A stretch of 64,000 bases of DNA from Aquilaria yunnanensis (GCA_039654915.1 CM077595.1:83741501-83805500); one strand, 5' to 3'. Counted from the stretch's first letter, positions 45,403 to 57,650 are shown. Notes: generated by a model not told the origin, from the sequence alone. Made by a program: numbers and translations.

Positions 45403-48400
45403 TCAGTTTACTTCAAGAATTTCACATATGCTCAGCAACTCACGAAGCTTCAAAAAGGTCTCCAACTTGAGTGGTTTAGTCATCAAGTCTATCACTTGAT
45501 CCTGAGTTCCACAGTGCACTAACTCGATGGCTCCGTCTCGGGTTAAGTCACGCAGGAAGTGAAGCCTTACGTCGATATGCTTACTACGTCCATGCATGAC
45601 TGGGTTCTTCGAGAGTTTGATAGCTGAGCTATTATCGCACATTACAGTGGTGCATCCATCTTGAGAATGACTCAGTATTTTAAGGATTCTTCTCATCCAC
45701 ACTTCTTGGCATGCACATGCTGCAGCAGCTACAAACTCAGCTTCGGTCATGGAGAGTGCGACTATAGGCTGCTTCTTCGAAGACCAGGAAACAACTCCTC
45801 CATTTAGCATGAACACATAGCCAGACGTACTTTTCCCATCTTCCAAGTCTCCTGCATAGTCACTGTCAGTAAATGCAATCAATTCATTGTTTCCTTCTTT
45901 CTTATAAAGTATCCCATAATTAATTGTGCTCTTCAAGTATCTCAAAGCTCTCTTTGCCGCTTGCATGTGAAGTTCTGTTGGCCTTGCCATAAATCTGTTG
46001 ATGTAGCTCACAACAAACATCAAATCTGGTCTTGTAGCAGTGATATACAAAAGGCTACCTACCATTTGTTTGTAGTAGGTCTCATCCACTTCGAATCCCT
46101 TCTCATCTTTGCACAGCTTGAAGCCAGGAACAAGAGGATTTTTTACTGAATTGCACTCTTCCATTCCAAAACGTTTCAGAACTTCTAATGCATACTTCCT
46201 TTGACAGATATAAATTCCTTCATTTTTCTGTAACACTTCTATACCCAGAAAAAATCTCATCCTTCCCAAATCAGTCATATCAAATACTTTCATCATTGAT
46301 TCCTTAAATTCCAACATCAGTTGTTCATCATCACCAGTATAAATTAAATCATCAACATAAACGCTGACAATTAAAACTTTACCTCCACTTCCTGTCTTGA
46401 CAAACAAAGTTTGTTCGCTGTTGCACCTCTGAAATCTTTCTTGGATAAAGTGAGCCTCTATATGACTAAACCAAGCCCGAGGGGCTTGTTTTAGTCCATA
46501 CAAGGCTTTATGCAGTTTGTAGACTTTGTGCTCCTCACCCTTTTTCACATAGCCCCCTGGTTATTCTACGAAGACATCTTCACTTATTTCACCATGGAGA
46601 AAGGCAGATTTGACATCAAGTTGGTAGATGACCCATCTTCTTTGTGCAGCTAAAGCAATAATCATGCGTATGGTGTCCATCCTTGCTACTGGGGCAAATA
46701 CTTCTATGTAGTCCACACCATGTCATTGAACATAGCCCTTTGCAACGAGACGAGCTTTGAATTTATCCACTTCACCAAACTCATTAAGTTTGATTTTATA
46801 AATCCATTTCACTCCTACCTTTTTGGCTCCAGTAGGTAATTCCGTCAGGCTCCAGGTGTTATTTTTCTCAATTGCCTTTATTTCAGCATCCATAGCTTGT
46901 CTCCATTTGGAGCTTTTTACTGCCTCTTCATAACTGAGTGGATCGACATTTGCTATAAGAGCCATGTTCAGTTCATTTCCTGACAATTCTTCTCCAGAAA
47001 CATAATCTTGCATCCATGCAGGTGCACGTGTCTTTCTCCTTGCGTTAACATTGACATCATCTTCATTTGCAGTAGATGAAGCACCTTCTCCTGAAGCATT
47101 ATCAGCCTCTTTATTCTCTGCACTTGCATTTTCATTTTCACTCTCGAATTCACTTGTCTCAGCATCATCTTCTTTTATCTCCCCACTCAAGATTAAGGAA
47201 AATTTGTTTCTCATAACTGCTGTCCCAATTCCATTCTTTGTCTTCTTCAAAGACGACGTCTCTACTGATCACTATTTTCTTCGAGACTGGATCATATAAC
47301 CTGTATCCTTTTGATTCTTCACTTACTCCAAGTAGAATACAATCGAAGCTTTTATCTTCCAACTTGGTTCTTCGAGCATCAGGTACATGGACATGAGATA
47401 TACATCCAAAGACCCTGAAATGATCAACGGAAGGCTTGATACTGCTCCACGCTTCTTCAGGCGTTATATCTTGCACAGCATGAGTAGGACATCTATTCAG
47501 GACATAGATCGCCCAATTCACAGCTTCTGGCCAAAACGTTTTGGGGATCTTTTTCTCAGAGAGCATACATCTCACCATGTTCATAATTGTCTGGTTTTTC
47601 CTCTCTGCTACTTTGTTTTGTTGTGGTGTGTAGACTGTGGTAAGCTGTCTCTTGATACCATTCATTTTGCAAAAATCATTGAATTCACCTGAGATGAATT
47701 CTCCTCCACGGTCTGTGCGAAGGCACTTGATGGCTGAGCCTGTCTCTTTTTCCACCTGATTCTTAAAAGACTTAAAGGAGCTGAAAGCTTCTGATTTATC
47801 AGTTAGGAATTTTACCCATGCTTTCCTACTAAAGTCATCGATAAAGCATATCAAGTACCTTTTGTGACTGTTGGATGTAGGAGTGATCGGCCCACACAAA
47901 TTAGAATGTATGAGTTCCAGTCTTTGTGATGCTCTCCAAGTGCTTCTTTTGGGAATAGGATCCCTATGTTGTTTTCCCTTCAAACAATTTGTGCACATGG
48001 TGTTTGAATCTGACAGTTGAGGCAACCCCCTCACCATCTGCTTAAGGTACAACGTTCTCAAACCTTTGTGACTGAGATGCCTGAACCTACGGTGCCAGAG
48101 AGATGCAAGATCTTGTGCTGATGTGAGCAAACATGCTTCCTTAACTGGTTAAGTCTCAGCAAGCTGTGATTTTGTGAACAGAATGAACATACGGTTACCG
48201 CTCATGTCTGTTTGAATGATCAACCCTTTGGATGGATGATAGATCTTGCATTCTCCTGACTGAATTAGAATAGCAAAACCCTTCTCCTGCAGCTGTCCAA
48301 GGCTTAGAAGATTGTTTCTTAGTTCTGGCACGTAAAATACTCCTGTTATAACGTAATTGCAACCATTTAGATGCAGTTTCACACTTTCTTTGCCTTTGAC

Positions 48401-49408
48401 ATTCATCTTAGTGTTGTTTCCCAGCTTCACTTCTTGCTCAAACTTTTCATCCAATTCACAGAATAATGCTCGGTCACCACACATGTGGTTGCTGTAGCCT
48501 GAATCCAAAAACCAAGCATTTTCTCTATTAGCTCCATACAACTCGACAGACGACATCAAGAGCATCTCTTCAGTTTCATTTAATTCAGTGTAGTTAGCCT
48601 CCTTGTCCCAAGTTGGACACTCGTATTGGAAATGACCAAGCTTGTGGCACTTGAAACAATCTACAGTTGCTTTGTTAAATGTTTGACGTATTCATCCTCT
48701 TCCTCTTCCCCTAGGACTGGTTCTTCCACGTCCTCTACCACCAGTTCTCTCTTCAGACGTAACTTTAAGTGCTTGATCCTCATTGTTTTGCTTCCAGAAT
48801 TTCTGCTCATGAACTATCAGTGAGCTCTGCAGTTCATCTATAGAAAGCTCATCAATGTCCTTAGATTCCTCTATTGAACAGACAACATAATTGAATTTGT
48901 CAGTCAAAGATCTAAGAATCTTTTCTACCACAGTCACATCCTTCATCTTTTCTCCATACACACGCATTTTGTTTGCCACAGTCATAACTCTAGAAAAATA
49001 GGTTGTAACAGTTTCACCTGTTTTCATTTCTAGAGTTTCGAAATCCCTTCACAAAGCTTGAAGGATTGATCGCTTCACTCTTGCATTTCCTTCATACTTC
49101 CTCTTCATCAAGTCCCAGATTTGTTTTGCTGTGTCCTTTTGCAATATAGTCTCCATAATCGTCCTGTCAATTGCTTGAAATAAATAGTTCTTTACTTTCG
49201 GGTCCTTCAGCTTCAACTCGTCGAGTCTTCTCTGTTGCGCTTCTGTCATTGTTTCTTCTGCCTCTAGATCTTCATAACCTGTTTCTACCAGGTTCCAATA
49301 CTCCTTTGATCTTAGGAAATTCTCCATTAGCATACTCCAATGGTCATAGTGACCGTCGAAGTGAATGATTGCTAGTTGGACGAAGCTTCCTTCACTCGTA
49401 CTTGCCAT
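45403..49408 (-). pseudogene. Copia gag-pol polyprotein, broken
   Basis: Gag starts at 49408 (MASTSEG; UBN2-type), with a zinc knuckle CFKCHKLGHFQYEC near 48660. Protease has the DSG triad in WFLDSGYSNHMCG near 48495. GAG-pre-integrase (LWHRRFRHLSHKGLRTL) leads into integrase, where the first catalytic Asp of the usual 'HSDLCGP' is Asn (HSNLCGPI), while RTDRGGE and the Glu of ERKNQTI remain. Reverse transcriptase has FAPVAR, DVKSAFLHG, LYGLKQAPRAW and the YVDD box. RNase H has DSDYAGD and SKKQPIVALSMTEAEF. Breaks: TGA at about 49049, TGA at about 48689, TAA at 48149, a frameshift near 47200-47250, TGA at 46723 and TAA at about 46557. The stops look like C-to-T changes of CGA or CAA. Confidence 0.95.
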
Positions 49409-49459
49409 CTTTTTAATATGGAGGTCACTCAAGTTTGCTACTTTTCTACAGACCCAGTG

Positions 49460-49474
49460 GAGGCTCTGATACCA
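49460..49474 (-). other. Copia primer-binding site (initiator Met tRNA)
   Basis: The minus strand reads TGGTATCAGAGCCTC three bases inside the 5' LTR. It is complementary to the 3' end of plant initiator methionine tRNA, the usual copia primer. Confidence 0.93.
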
Positions 49475-49477
49475 ATT

Positions 49478-49734
49478 TGTTAAGTACACTTTGATCAAGA
49501 GGCGAATGAACAAAGCTAGAACAACTCAACAAATTGGGAATGACCACTCTGCTTTATTTCTGCTGCCCTTGGCTCCTTTTAAAGCCTTACATTCTAGCGG
49601 AAGATACTTGAAACAAAGTAACGTGAAAGCATGAAACAAGGAAACGAACGGATAAATAACAGCCCTGATTCTAAGGAATTTATTCTAACTAAAATATAAC
49701 AACCATATTTTCTAGAAGCTTGTGTATCTCATCA
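49478..49734 (-). repeat. Copia 5' LTR
   Basis: 257 bp, TG...CA ends, nearly identical to 45114-45370. Its right edge abuts the target duplication TGTGT, about 30 bp from an eEF2 fragment. Confidence 0.97.
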
Positions 49735-49763
49735 TGTGTGACACAGTGACCGTGACCTTCAGG

Positions 49764-49920
49764 CTTCAACAAGTTCGGTGAGATCAGATGCAACCTTGCA
49801 CTGAACAGCCACACGTAGAGAACTTCATGGCTCTGATAGGATGAGCATCAGTTTCCTTCTCACCAGTAAGCATGGCACTCTTCGCAATGACATGACCCAG
49901 TCCAACCATCGCAATACTAT
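49764..49920 (-). pseudogene. Internal eEF2 fragment
   Basis: This segment aligns with 51952-52120 of the intact eEF2 gene on the same strand. The fragment encodes recognisable stretches such as IAMVGLG, AMLTGEKE, DAHPIRAMKFS and [11 protein letters not shown], from the domain 2/3 boundary of EF2. It lacks 15 bp inside (PVVR-like region) and carries many substitutions. It has no start, no splice sites and no flanking EF2 exons, and it lies about 1 kb past the stop codon of the real gene. Probably left by a partial duplication of the eEF2 locus. A copia element inserted about 30 bp away. Confidence 0.88.
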
Positions 49921-50935
49921 TTGTTGAATAATTTATCTTGAATTCTAAAACTAATAAAGAGGCTTAGAAAATAACTATGGTTTAGTGGGAGATGACTAAT
50001 TTATATCCTATAAGTTTTTTTAAAAACTTGGTAATTGGTTGATTAGTGAAATAGTGAATTATTACCTTGTATAACCAAGAAGTCAGAAAACTTGATAAAG
50101 TTTAACAAATCATTAATAAATAGTTACTTTTAGATGAGTTGACTCAAAGTTGCACGTGAAAAGTTCAAGTTGGATTCTTATATTCATATAAATAAAAAAA
50201 AGAAATTTCAAAATAAAACTTGGTATACTATTCCTCTCCCAAGGAGTGAGTTATTCACAAGATTCATTAAATTTAAACTGACCGCCACCAATTAACAATG
50301 TTTTCTTTTACTGATTTCCCCGCATTCTCGCCTGCGGCTTTTCTAATTTATACAAACTTATGCAGCTTCCCTCCTAGCTGTTATCGCCAGAGTGCTCTCA
50401 TGAAAACGATCGAGAGAGGATTCCCTTGAACATCATTGGCTCTTTTCGTTGCACCGCCAGTGAGACTATTGACCGACCCAGTTCCAGATATCAGGAGCCC
50501 AGACACAACCTTCAATTTTGCCAGCGAGACCGTTGCTCATTTTACATATGACCGACTATAACTGGTTATAAATACATACATATGTACACACACACACGTC
50601 CAACTCCAGTTTTGCACTTATTCATGGCAAATTACATCTCTGAATAGCATTTGTTCATTTATATTATTATAGTTGAAACATTAGAAACACATTCCAATTA
50701 CCCGAAAGGAAGGCATTAAATTCAGACAAGAGACTGGAAATGCCCAGCAGATAAGTCATCAAAGTCCCCATCAAACAAGGCATAAACATTCTCATAACAG
50801 ATACATATCGACTGTTTACAAATATAGACTGCCTCTATAAAAGAAATAATACGCACCTAAACAGTAACAGACTGTAACATTATGCAAATTCTAAGTAGCA
50901 AATTCATGATACTAGTGAGCGTCATACAGAGTACA
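49921..50935. other. Intergenic region including the eEF2 3' UTR
   Basis: About 1 kb between the eEF2 fragment and the eEF2 stop codon. The right part (roughly 50650-50935) has balanced base composition and probably is the eEF2 3' UTR. No further gene seen. Confidence 0.5.
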
Positions 50936-53827
50936 TCACAGCTTGTCCTCGTACTCGGAGAGTGGAGTTATCTGCTCCTTCAAGCCCTTCCTCTTCCTGA
51001 TACTAACAACAAGTTCTGCAGCCTGTGAACCAGGCTCCAAAGGATCAGATGACAACATGTCCCAGTGATCAAACACGCACTGAGGAAAGGCCTGGCCAGA
51101 TGTAGAAGCCCTCAACGTGCCTGAGAATCCAAATGACTCAATAACTGGAAGGTAAGCCTTTATGTTATATAGTGGGGTACCAGGCCTCTGCATTTCCTCA
51201 AACACATGCCCCCGTTTCTGGTTCAGGACGCTGTAAATTCCACCAAGAGCCTGCTCTGGGGCCTGGATCTCCACCAAATACACTGGTTCAAGAAGTCTGG
51301 GCTTGGCAGTCAGATGTGAAGCATATATAACCCTTCGAGCAGTTGGAATGACCTGACCACCACCTCTGTGAATGGCATCAGCATGCAGAACCACATCACA
51401 TATCTCAAAGCAGATACCCCTCATGTTTTCCTCTGCCAAAGGACCTTCCTTTGATGCCCACTGGAACCCAGCAACCACAGAATCCTTGATCTCATTCAAG
51501 TATTGGACTCCCTTGCACATATCAACCACCATGTTGGGACCAGTGGTTTCTGGCCCAAAACACCAAATTTTCTTTGCAAGATCCTTATCCCAGCCAAATT
51601 CCTCTGACAAGATTTTCGACCTAACTTTAGGATCATCCCTGGGTCCAATACGACCATCATCAATAGCCTCTGCCAGACCCTCCTCCAAGGGACGCGCCTC
51701 CATGTATATACGGTTGTGCTTATTTGGAGATTTGCTCATCACAGTCCTAGAAGACCTCTCAAGGACAGTCTCTCGGAATGACACAACAGGGTCAGACTTT
51801 ATGATCTCAGCTCCTCCCATGAAATCTTCTTGCAAGTCCTTCAAACAGATTTCTAAGTGCAGTTCGCCCGCACCAGCAATGATGTGCTCTCCAGACTCCT
51901 CAATGGTACAGACAACCATAGGATCAGACTTCGCCAATCGCTTGAGACCTTCAACAAGTTTAGGAAGATCCGATGCAACCTTGCACTGGACAGCCACACG
52001 TACAACAGGGGAGACAGAGAACTTCATGGCTTTGATAGGATGAGCATCAACTTCCTTCTCACCAGTAAGGGTGGCATTCTTTGTAATAAATTGATCCAAG
52101 CCAACCATTGCAACAGTGTTACCACATGGAACATCTTCGACAGTTTCCTGCCTCTTTCCCATCCAGATAACAGTCCTCTGGATGTTTTTCACATACAAAT
52201 CCTTTTTCTCCCCAGGGACATAATTTGGTCCCATGATCCGCACTTTCATCCCAGTTGCAACCGTACCAGCAAACACACGACCAAAAGCAAAGAATCTACC
52301 CTTGTCAGATGCAGGAATCATCTTTGAAACATAAAGCATCAAAGGACCCTCAGGGTCACAATTCCTGATAGCTGTTGCATACTGATCATCAAGGGGACCT
52401 TCGTAAAGGTTCTCAACACGATATTTCTGAGCCTTTGCTGGTGAGGGAAGATGATATATCATCATTTCAAGTAGAGCATTGCTTGCAGGAAGCCAGGTCT
52501 GCATGACACGCTTCATAAGATGCTTGCCCATCAAATCCTTCTCCTCAGACTTCATCGTCACACCCAGTTTTTGCAACATTGGCCATAGCTTATCCTTCTG
52601 ATCATTCATACAGGTGTTAATAATTTGCTTGATGGGTTCATAGCAAAACTGAACAAACCCACGCTTGCATGTTGGAGACCCAGTGTTCTTGGTGGTCCAC
52701 TTCTTTGTAGCTGGGTCAAAAAAGTTCTCACCCCACAGCCTCTCCATCATCTTAGACTCATCAACACCAAACTTGGAGGCATACATCTTTGCAAAGTTGT
52801 TCAGAGTGAAAGCCCAACCATGCAACCCAGCAGAGAAAGCAACTGTTCCTTTTTCAGGGTAAACCTGAACATCTCCTAGGAGGGGATCCTCATAAGTGGC
52901 CATAATCACGTTTGCATTCTCAATGACCCTTTGGAACGTCTGGTAAGCCTCCTCTCCATCAACCTGAAGCTCAAGGAAGCACCTGTCCATCTTGTTGACA
53001 GTTAGTACAGGCCTAATTCTCTCACCAAGTGCTTGTCGGAGCACAGTCTCTGTCTGGACACAGACACCTTCCACACAGTCTACGACCACAAGAGCACCAT
53101 CAGTAATCCGAAGTGCAGCAGTGACTTCAGATGAAAAGTCCACATGTCCGGGTGAGTCGATCAGATTGATGAGATACTCATTCCCCTGCCTCTCTCCTTT
53201 GTAGTTCTTCAGAGACTCGTCACTCATTTCATAGTATAGAGAGATACCAGTAGACTTGATGGTGATACCCCGTTCAGCCTCATCCGCACGGGTATCAGTC
53301 ATCCTAACATCACCAGCAACTTCTTGTGCAATGATACCAGCAGCGGCCACAAGGGAATCAGTGAGTGTGGACTTCCCTGCAAAATTCCAAAATAGTATAA
53401 GTATTTCAAACAGTTTTCAAGACGCAATAAAGGACTAATCAATGTAAAACTTCTCCATCACTTCAAGCTTAATAGGAGACATACATAAGAAAAGCACCAC
53501 TTGATGGGGAAGCGGAAGTTAAGGTATCACAAGTAAAAGAGAGGCAACCGTTCCATAATGAAGCAGATACTCTAATACAGCAACGATAATTACCAACAAA
53601 GAAAATACACCTACTAACAGAGAGCCGCAAAATGGAATCAAAATTTATACCATGGTCAACATGTGCTATGACAGACATGTTACGGATATTATGTTTGAAG
53701 TCCATAATTCTTCGAAGTTCATCTGCCGTAAACTTCACCTGTGGATATAAGAACGTTATATATCAGTACTGTAACAAACACAGGAGATTCAGCAGTCTAT
53801 GAGCTCCAAGTGAGACAGCCTTACCAT
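50936..53827 (-). CDS. eEF2: Translation elongation factor 2 (eEF2), intact
   Basis: Coding exons are 53825-53827 (ATG), 53651-53738 and 50936-53376, joined with GT-AG introns, giving 843 residues, the normal plant EF2 length. EF2 is the cytosolic GTPase that moves tRNAs and mRNA through the ribosome after peptide transfer. Visible GTPase motifs: AHVDHGKST (26-34), DSPGHVDF (about 104-111) and NKMD (158-161). The eEF2-kinase-type threonines lie in RMTDTR (57, 59). The diphthamide histidine is residue 700 in DAIHRGGGQ, and the protein ends EDKL. The G1 motif is split by intron 2 (AHVDHG|KST), and the first intron follows directly after the ATG. No frameshift or stop. The start is fixed by the splice junction ATG|GTAAGG and by [13 protein letters not shown], which matches plant EF2 N termini. 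Confidence 0.98.
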
Positions 53828-54300
53828 CTTGACAAGATTTCAAATTCCACAAACAGAAATGTTTTGGGAACTCCTCCTACAATAATGAATAAATCTTTGA
53901 TGAGTTGATTATTTCTCAGGGCATCAAGTAAGAGACCAAAGCTAAACTATAAAAGCAGATTATGAAACAACAACACATAAATGCTTTGATCAAGTTTAAT
54001 TTGATGTTTGGCAGCTGTAAACAGATTGAATAATACACCAAGCTGATTAATCATCTCGATCGGCTATGCTAGAAAACCGAACATCTAAACAAACCAACGT
54101 GAATGGCGTTCAAAACGTAACAGAACCAGTGTAGATCCAATAAGTAAAAAAACGTCAGAATGTGCGATCAAAATCGGCGAGCATACCTTACGAGGAGGCG
54201 AGTTAACCAGAAGCAGAGGTTGTCTTCCGGCCACAAACGATGGATGGGTATGGTTTAGAGTGTAGAGACGCTATTAAGATAGGAGTTGATGCTTCGCCGG
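53828..54300 (-). other. eEF2 5' UTR exons and 5' UTR intron
   Basis: The ATG ends an exon spanning 53825-53876 (acceptor TTGTAG just upstream on the minus strand). A 5' UTR intron of about 310 bp follows; its donor is at about 54187-54192 (CTCGTAAGGTATGC, two possible GT choices). The first non-coding exon then runs to roughly 54300. A leader intron is common in highly expressed plant translation genes and often enhances expression. Confidence 0.7.
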
Positions 54301-54317
54301 TAGGAGCCGCCGACTCG

Positions 54318-54490
54318 ACTAGGGTTTTGGTTCCTCGTGGGCTGTGGGCTAAAGTTCGTGATGGACCCTAATGCGTTATTTCTAGACTTTGTTTTGTGAA
54401 CTTACTGGATCAGGCTTCTTGGTGACTTGTGTATTTTATGGGCCCAATTTGTCCTTAATGAACCCCAAAATTAAATGGGCCGAAGCCCAA
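54318..54490 (-). promoter_or_regulatory. eEF2 promoter with telo-box and site II motifs
   Basis: The telo-box AAACCCTA lies on the minus strand at 54320-54327. Site II words TGGGCC/GGCCCA are at 54439-54446 and 54476-54481, with AGCCCA at 54484-54489. These pairs are well-known control elements of plant elongation factor and ribosomal protein genes (TCP and telo-box binding proteins). No TATA box was seen between them and the presumed start. Confidence 0.7.
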
Positions 54491-54499
54491 AAATGGGTG

Positions 54500-55129
54500 C
54501 AAGTGAAAAGACAGCATTCCTTTTCCCTCCCTTTATTACTACTAATAAGTACGTAAGTACAATTCTCTCCGGCGCCTATGATGCTGATGCTTGTCATCTA
54601 CTCTAATCTTCGCTTTTATTGCTTCTGACTACCAAAAATAAAAAGTATTAATATCAAATAATTAGGTAAATAGTTTTCGTGCAAACTTAAAAGGGCCAAA
54701 GAAAATTGTAGACTGTTTGATTTGTGTGCGATGATACAAAACCTAGATTGGTGGGCCTTGGCAAGAGTTTAAGGGCTGACATGACGTGCTCATTAAAAAG
54801 TTTGGTGTTGGAACATGCTAATAACACTTCAATCTTCAATCGAGTAATAATTTTGAGGTGGTGACATGAGAACAAGGAATGATTACTTTTCATTTAGGTG
54901 ACTTTTATGGAGGCAACATCCTTTCTAATAAGATCCTATGGATAGAAAGACATGTATGACCGGTTAGTTAGCTAGGTGATTTGCAATGGTACTTTTCTTG
55001 AGATGAGATGCGCCCTCTCATCTTAATTGGCCTTTATCCTCCATTATTTGGAGTACCCAATTTCCATATTAGACTTTAGTACTTTCGAGCTCCATGGCTT
55101 TTGTTTGAGTCCATGTCGAGTACCCACAT
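54500..55129. other. Intergenic region
   Basis: Upstream flank of eEF2. No gene or repeat structure that I can support. Confidence 0.4.
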
Positions 55130-55712
55130 AAGGATGTCAATTTGAATCCATATCTACGAGTATCTTACTTTACCTTATTTGATAGGTAAGGTTTTTTCTT
55201 CCAACTGTGGTGGTTTGGGCGGAATTTAAATAATTTTTATTTTTATATCTATCAGATATGAGAAAAGTACGAGTTTAAGGGTTTACTTTTCCCCAACCTG
55301 CCTGTACCCTACCCGTATGTTATATATAGTATTTAAATATCTAAAATATTACATATATTTTATACATACCTCATTTTAATCTATTGTTTGGTTTCTATGT
55401 TTATTGTTTGATATAGCCTAATGAACTGTTTTTTTTTTGTTTCTATATTTACTGTTTAATGTAGCCTAATTGACATTTTAGACTAACTGCATTTGTATAA
55501 TCATGTACTGAGTGAATTCTCTATTATGTGAATTATTTGTGTAGATATTACGGGTAAAATACCCGACCCTACCTGCTCTAACACGGTAAGGGTTTGAGTA
55601 AAGAAACACTACCCACTACGGATTATAAGAAAGGTTTGGGTAGAATTATTGTATCATGAATAGGCTTTAGGAATGACTATACCCTCTTCAAACCAGGACC
55701 ATTGACATCCTT
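55130..55712. mobile_element. Non-autonomous hAT element with AAGGATGTCAAT ends
   Basis: Perfect 12-bp inverted ends, AAGGATGTCAAT, enclose 583 bp. The flanking 8-mers ACCCACAT (55122-55129) and ACCCATAT (55713-55720) differ at one base, fitting an older hAT duplication. Internal words CTGCCTGTACCCTACCCG and GGGTAAAATACCCGACCC also pair inversely. No coding capacity. Confidence 0.75.
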
Positions 55713-56042
55713 ACCCATATTATCATTTGTTTTCGATTTGTTTCAATCATCATCATCAAGGACAATGGATCTATTTTTTTTAAAAAAAAAAAGCTTCTAA
55801 AAGACACATGTGGCATGTGCTTTTTTTTGTTGGATTTCTTTTTTTTTTTATGCATCCTTAGTATTATTCACTCAATAGGTAAAAATTAGGAAGCATAAGT
55901 TAGGTAAACTTGAATCCAAGCCGAACCACTTTTGTTAGGTTGGGTTGAGTTTAGTAAAAATTGACAATAGTTCGCTGGTTGGTTCCACATTTAGGAAAAC
56001 TATTGATTTTTTTATTGGTTCTGATTTCATATGGAACCAACC

Positions 56043-57180
56043 AGTGGCGGCTTTAAGAATTATATCATGTGGGGCAAGTTTAAAGCTTCATTTATTTAAA
56101 AAATTTTCATATTTTTAACACAATTGATATTGATGTTTTTTTTTTTTTTTTTGCTTTAACTCGTACCTAAATGACATATAAACACATTAATTATATGCAT
56201 AAATATGATTTTTTTTTTCTTTTGATAGTATAGATTTTTCTTTTTATGTGAAAATGCATTGACTTATAATCAACAGACTCATTCATTTTTTTTGAGTTTT
56301 TTTCAATATTTTTGGAATTGATCATTTTGCATTTGGTATGTGTTCTAAAATGTTGTATTTTATAAGATATATATCAATTGTTGACATGTTGCTATATGAG
56401 ATAAAAGCAATTAATTGGTATTCTTTTTATATTTTAAGAATTAAAAGAAATAGAAAATTGTATATTTATAAAATAAAATAAAAAGTAATTACATGACTTG
56501 TAATCTGATAATTATGAAGGCAATGTAGAAAATTTTAGTGGTTGGGGTTCTATAAGAGAAATATGTCTTATTTTAAATAATAATTATAAAATTAACAAAA
56601 AAGAGCAAATATATTAGGATTTACATATATTATGTAAAAGAGGATTATTCTCTATACAGTTAAGTGGATTAGCTTATAACTATCTCTTATAATACAATTT
56701 TGAGTTAAAAAAACATATGAGTGAATTGATGGGGTAACATTTAAAAGATTCATTATTAGATAAAAATAAAATAAAAAATAAAATTATAGTATAAAATAGA
56801 TAAAAAATAATACAACAAATCTCTTACAAAAACTAAAGAACTATTACAAATATAGGCAGGGTAAGAAGACACAAAGAAAATGAATTTTTGCAAAGCAGTG
56901 AATTTATTGGGTTACAATACAATATTTATAGTCGAATTATAAGTAATGACCTCAATTTTCTATATATTAGTTAATTATAGAAGGTCTAAATGATATGTTA
57001 AGCACCCAAATTTAGTGTATGTTTGTGTGAGCATCATATGCTTCCAATAAGTTTAAAAAATTTGAGGGGGCAAATTATAACTAAAAATTTATATTTATCC
57101 CTTTTGAACATATATAACCTAAGGATTTCAAGAGTTTTGTGGGGGTAGTTGCCCCCATTGCCCCCATTGTGAAGCCACCC
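56043..57180. mobile_element. 'GTGGCGG'-ended insertion
   Basis: The sequence starts AGTGGCGGCTTTAAGAATT and ends TTGTGAAGCCACCC; inward from the right this is GGGTGGCTTCAC. The 12-mers ATGGAACCAACC (56031-56042) and ATGGAACTAACC (57181-57192) flank it. C-rich words TTGCCCCCATTGCCCCCATT sit near the right end. It resembles the insertion at 8560-9675 in its terminal words. It is embedded in sequence with GGTTCCA/GGAACC words that looks like an older hAT relic. No reading frame. Confidence 0.6.
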
Positions 57181-57650
57181 ATGGAACTAACCCAGGGTGG
57201 AACTAAACCCGAGATATATATAGAAATATATAATAAAGATTATAAATTACTAAATTCCTCATTATAAAGTACTAAATTCCTCATATATTTATGTATGAAC
57301 ATGTACATTACTAAATTGTTCATATATTTATGTGTGAATATATACATTTAAACATGTACATTGGAAATTATAATATTACTAAATTACTCATATACAAACA
57401 TGTATATTCAAATGTAGATTAAGTAATGTATTATATCAAGTGCCTCTTAAACTAGTTATGGATACAATTTATTGGGCTATAAAGTTGTTAAAAAGAATCG
57501 AAAAACCTAGAAACCAAAATTTAAAAAATCAGATACATGATTCTAGTTCTATTTGATTATTGGTTTTGGGGTTGAATGAATTTTTTTTTTAAACCAACCC
57601 TATTTCAAATCAGTTCGGTTTCATAACTCATGCTCACCCCTAAAAACTAA
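57181..57650. mobile_element. Right part of an older hAT relic (TAGGGGTGAGCA end)
   Basis: The segment ends GCTCACCCCTA at about 57634-57644, which inward reads TAGGGGTGAGC, the same terminus as the hAT element at 3080-3971, preceded by AAATCAGTTCGGTTTCA. The left end was not found; it may lie near 55900-56040, left of the insertion at 56043. Incomplete evidence. Confidence 0.45.

Larger units (their letters stand above)
45114..49734 (-). mobile_element. Full-length Ty1/copia retrotransposon, TSD TGTGT
   Basis: Two LTRs (45114-45370 and 49478-49734) enclose gag, protease, integrase, reverse transcriptase and RNase H in copia order on the minus strand. The duplication TGTGT flanks the element at 45109-45113 and 49735-49739. 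A primer-binding site matching initiator Met tRNA (TGGTATCAGAGCC) and a polypurine tract (AAGGGAGGGAA, minus strand at 45371-45381) lie just inside the LTRs. The LTRs differ at two of 257 positions, implying a recent insertion, yet the coding part is broken in at least six places. Total 4621 bp. Confidence 0.97.

Noticed and set aside
46723..47250. Separate gene upstream of the copia reverse transcriptase
   Set aside because: It is the integrase C-terminal to reverse transcriptase linker in another frame of the same polyprotein, separated by a frameshift and a TGA.
51372..52043. Long plus-strand frame of 223 codons opposite eEF2
   Set aside because: Shadow of the strongly biased eEF2 coding strand. 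The translation has no known domain and the eEF2 frame explains the sequence.
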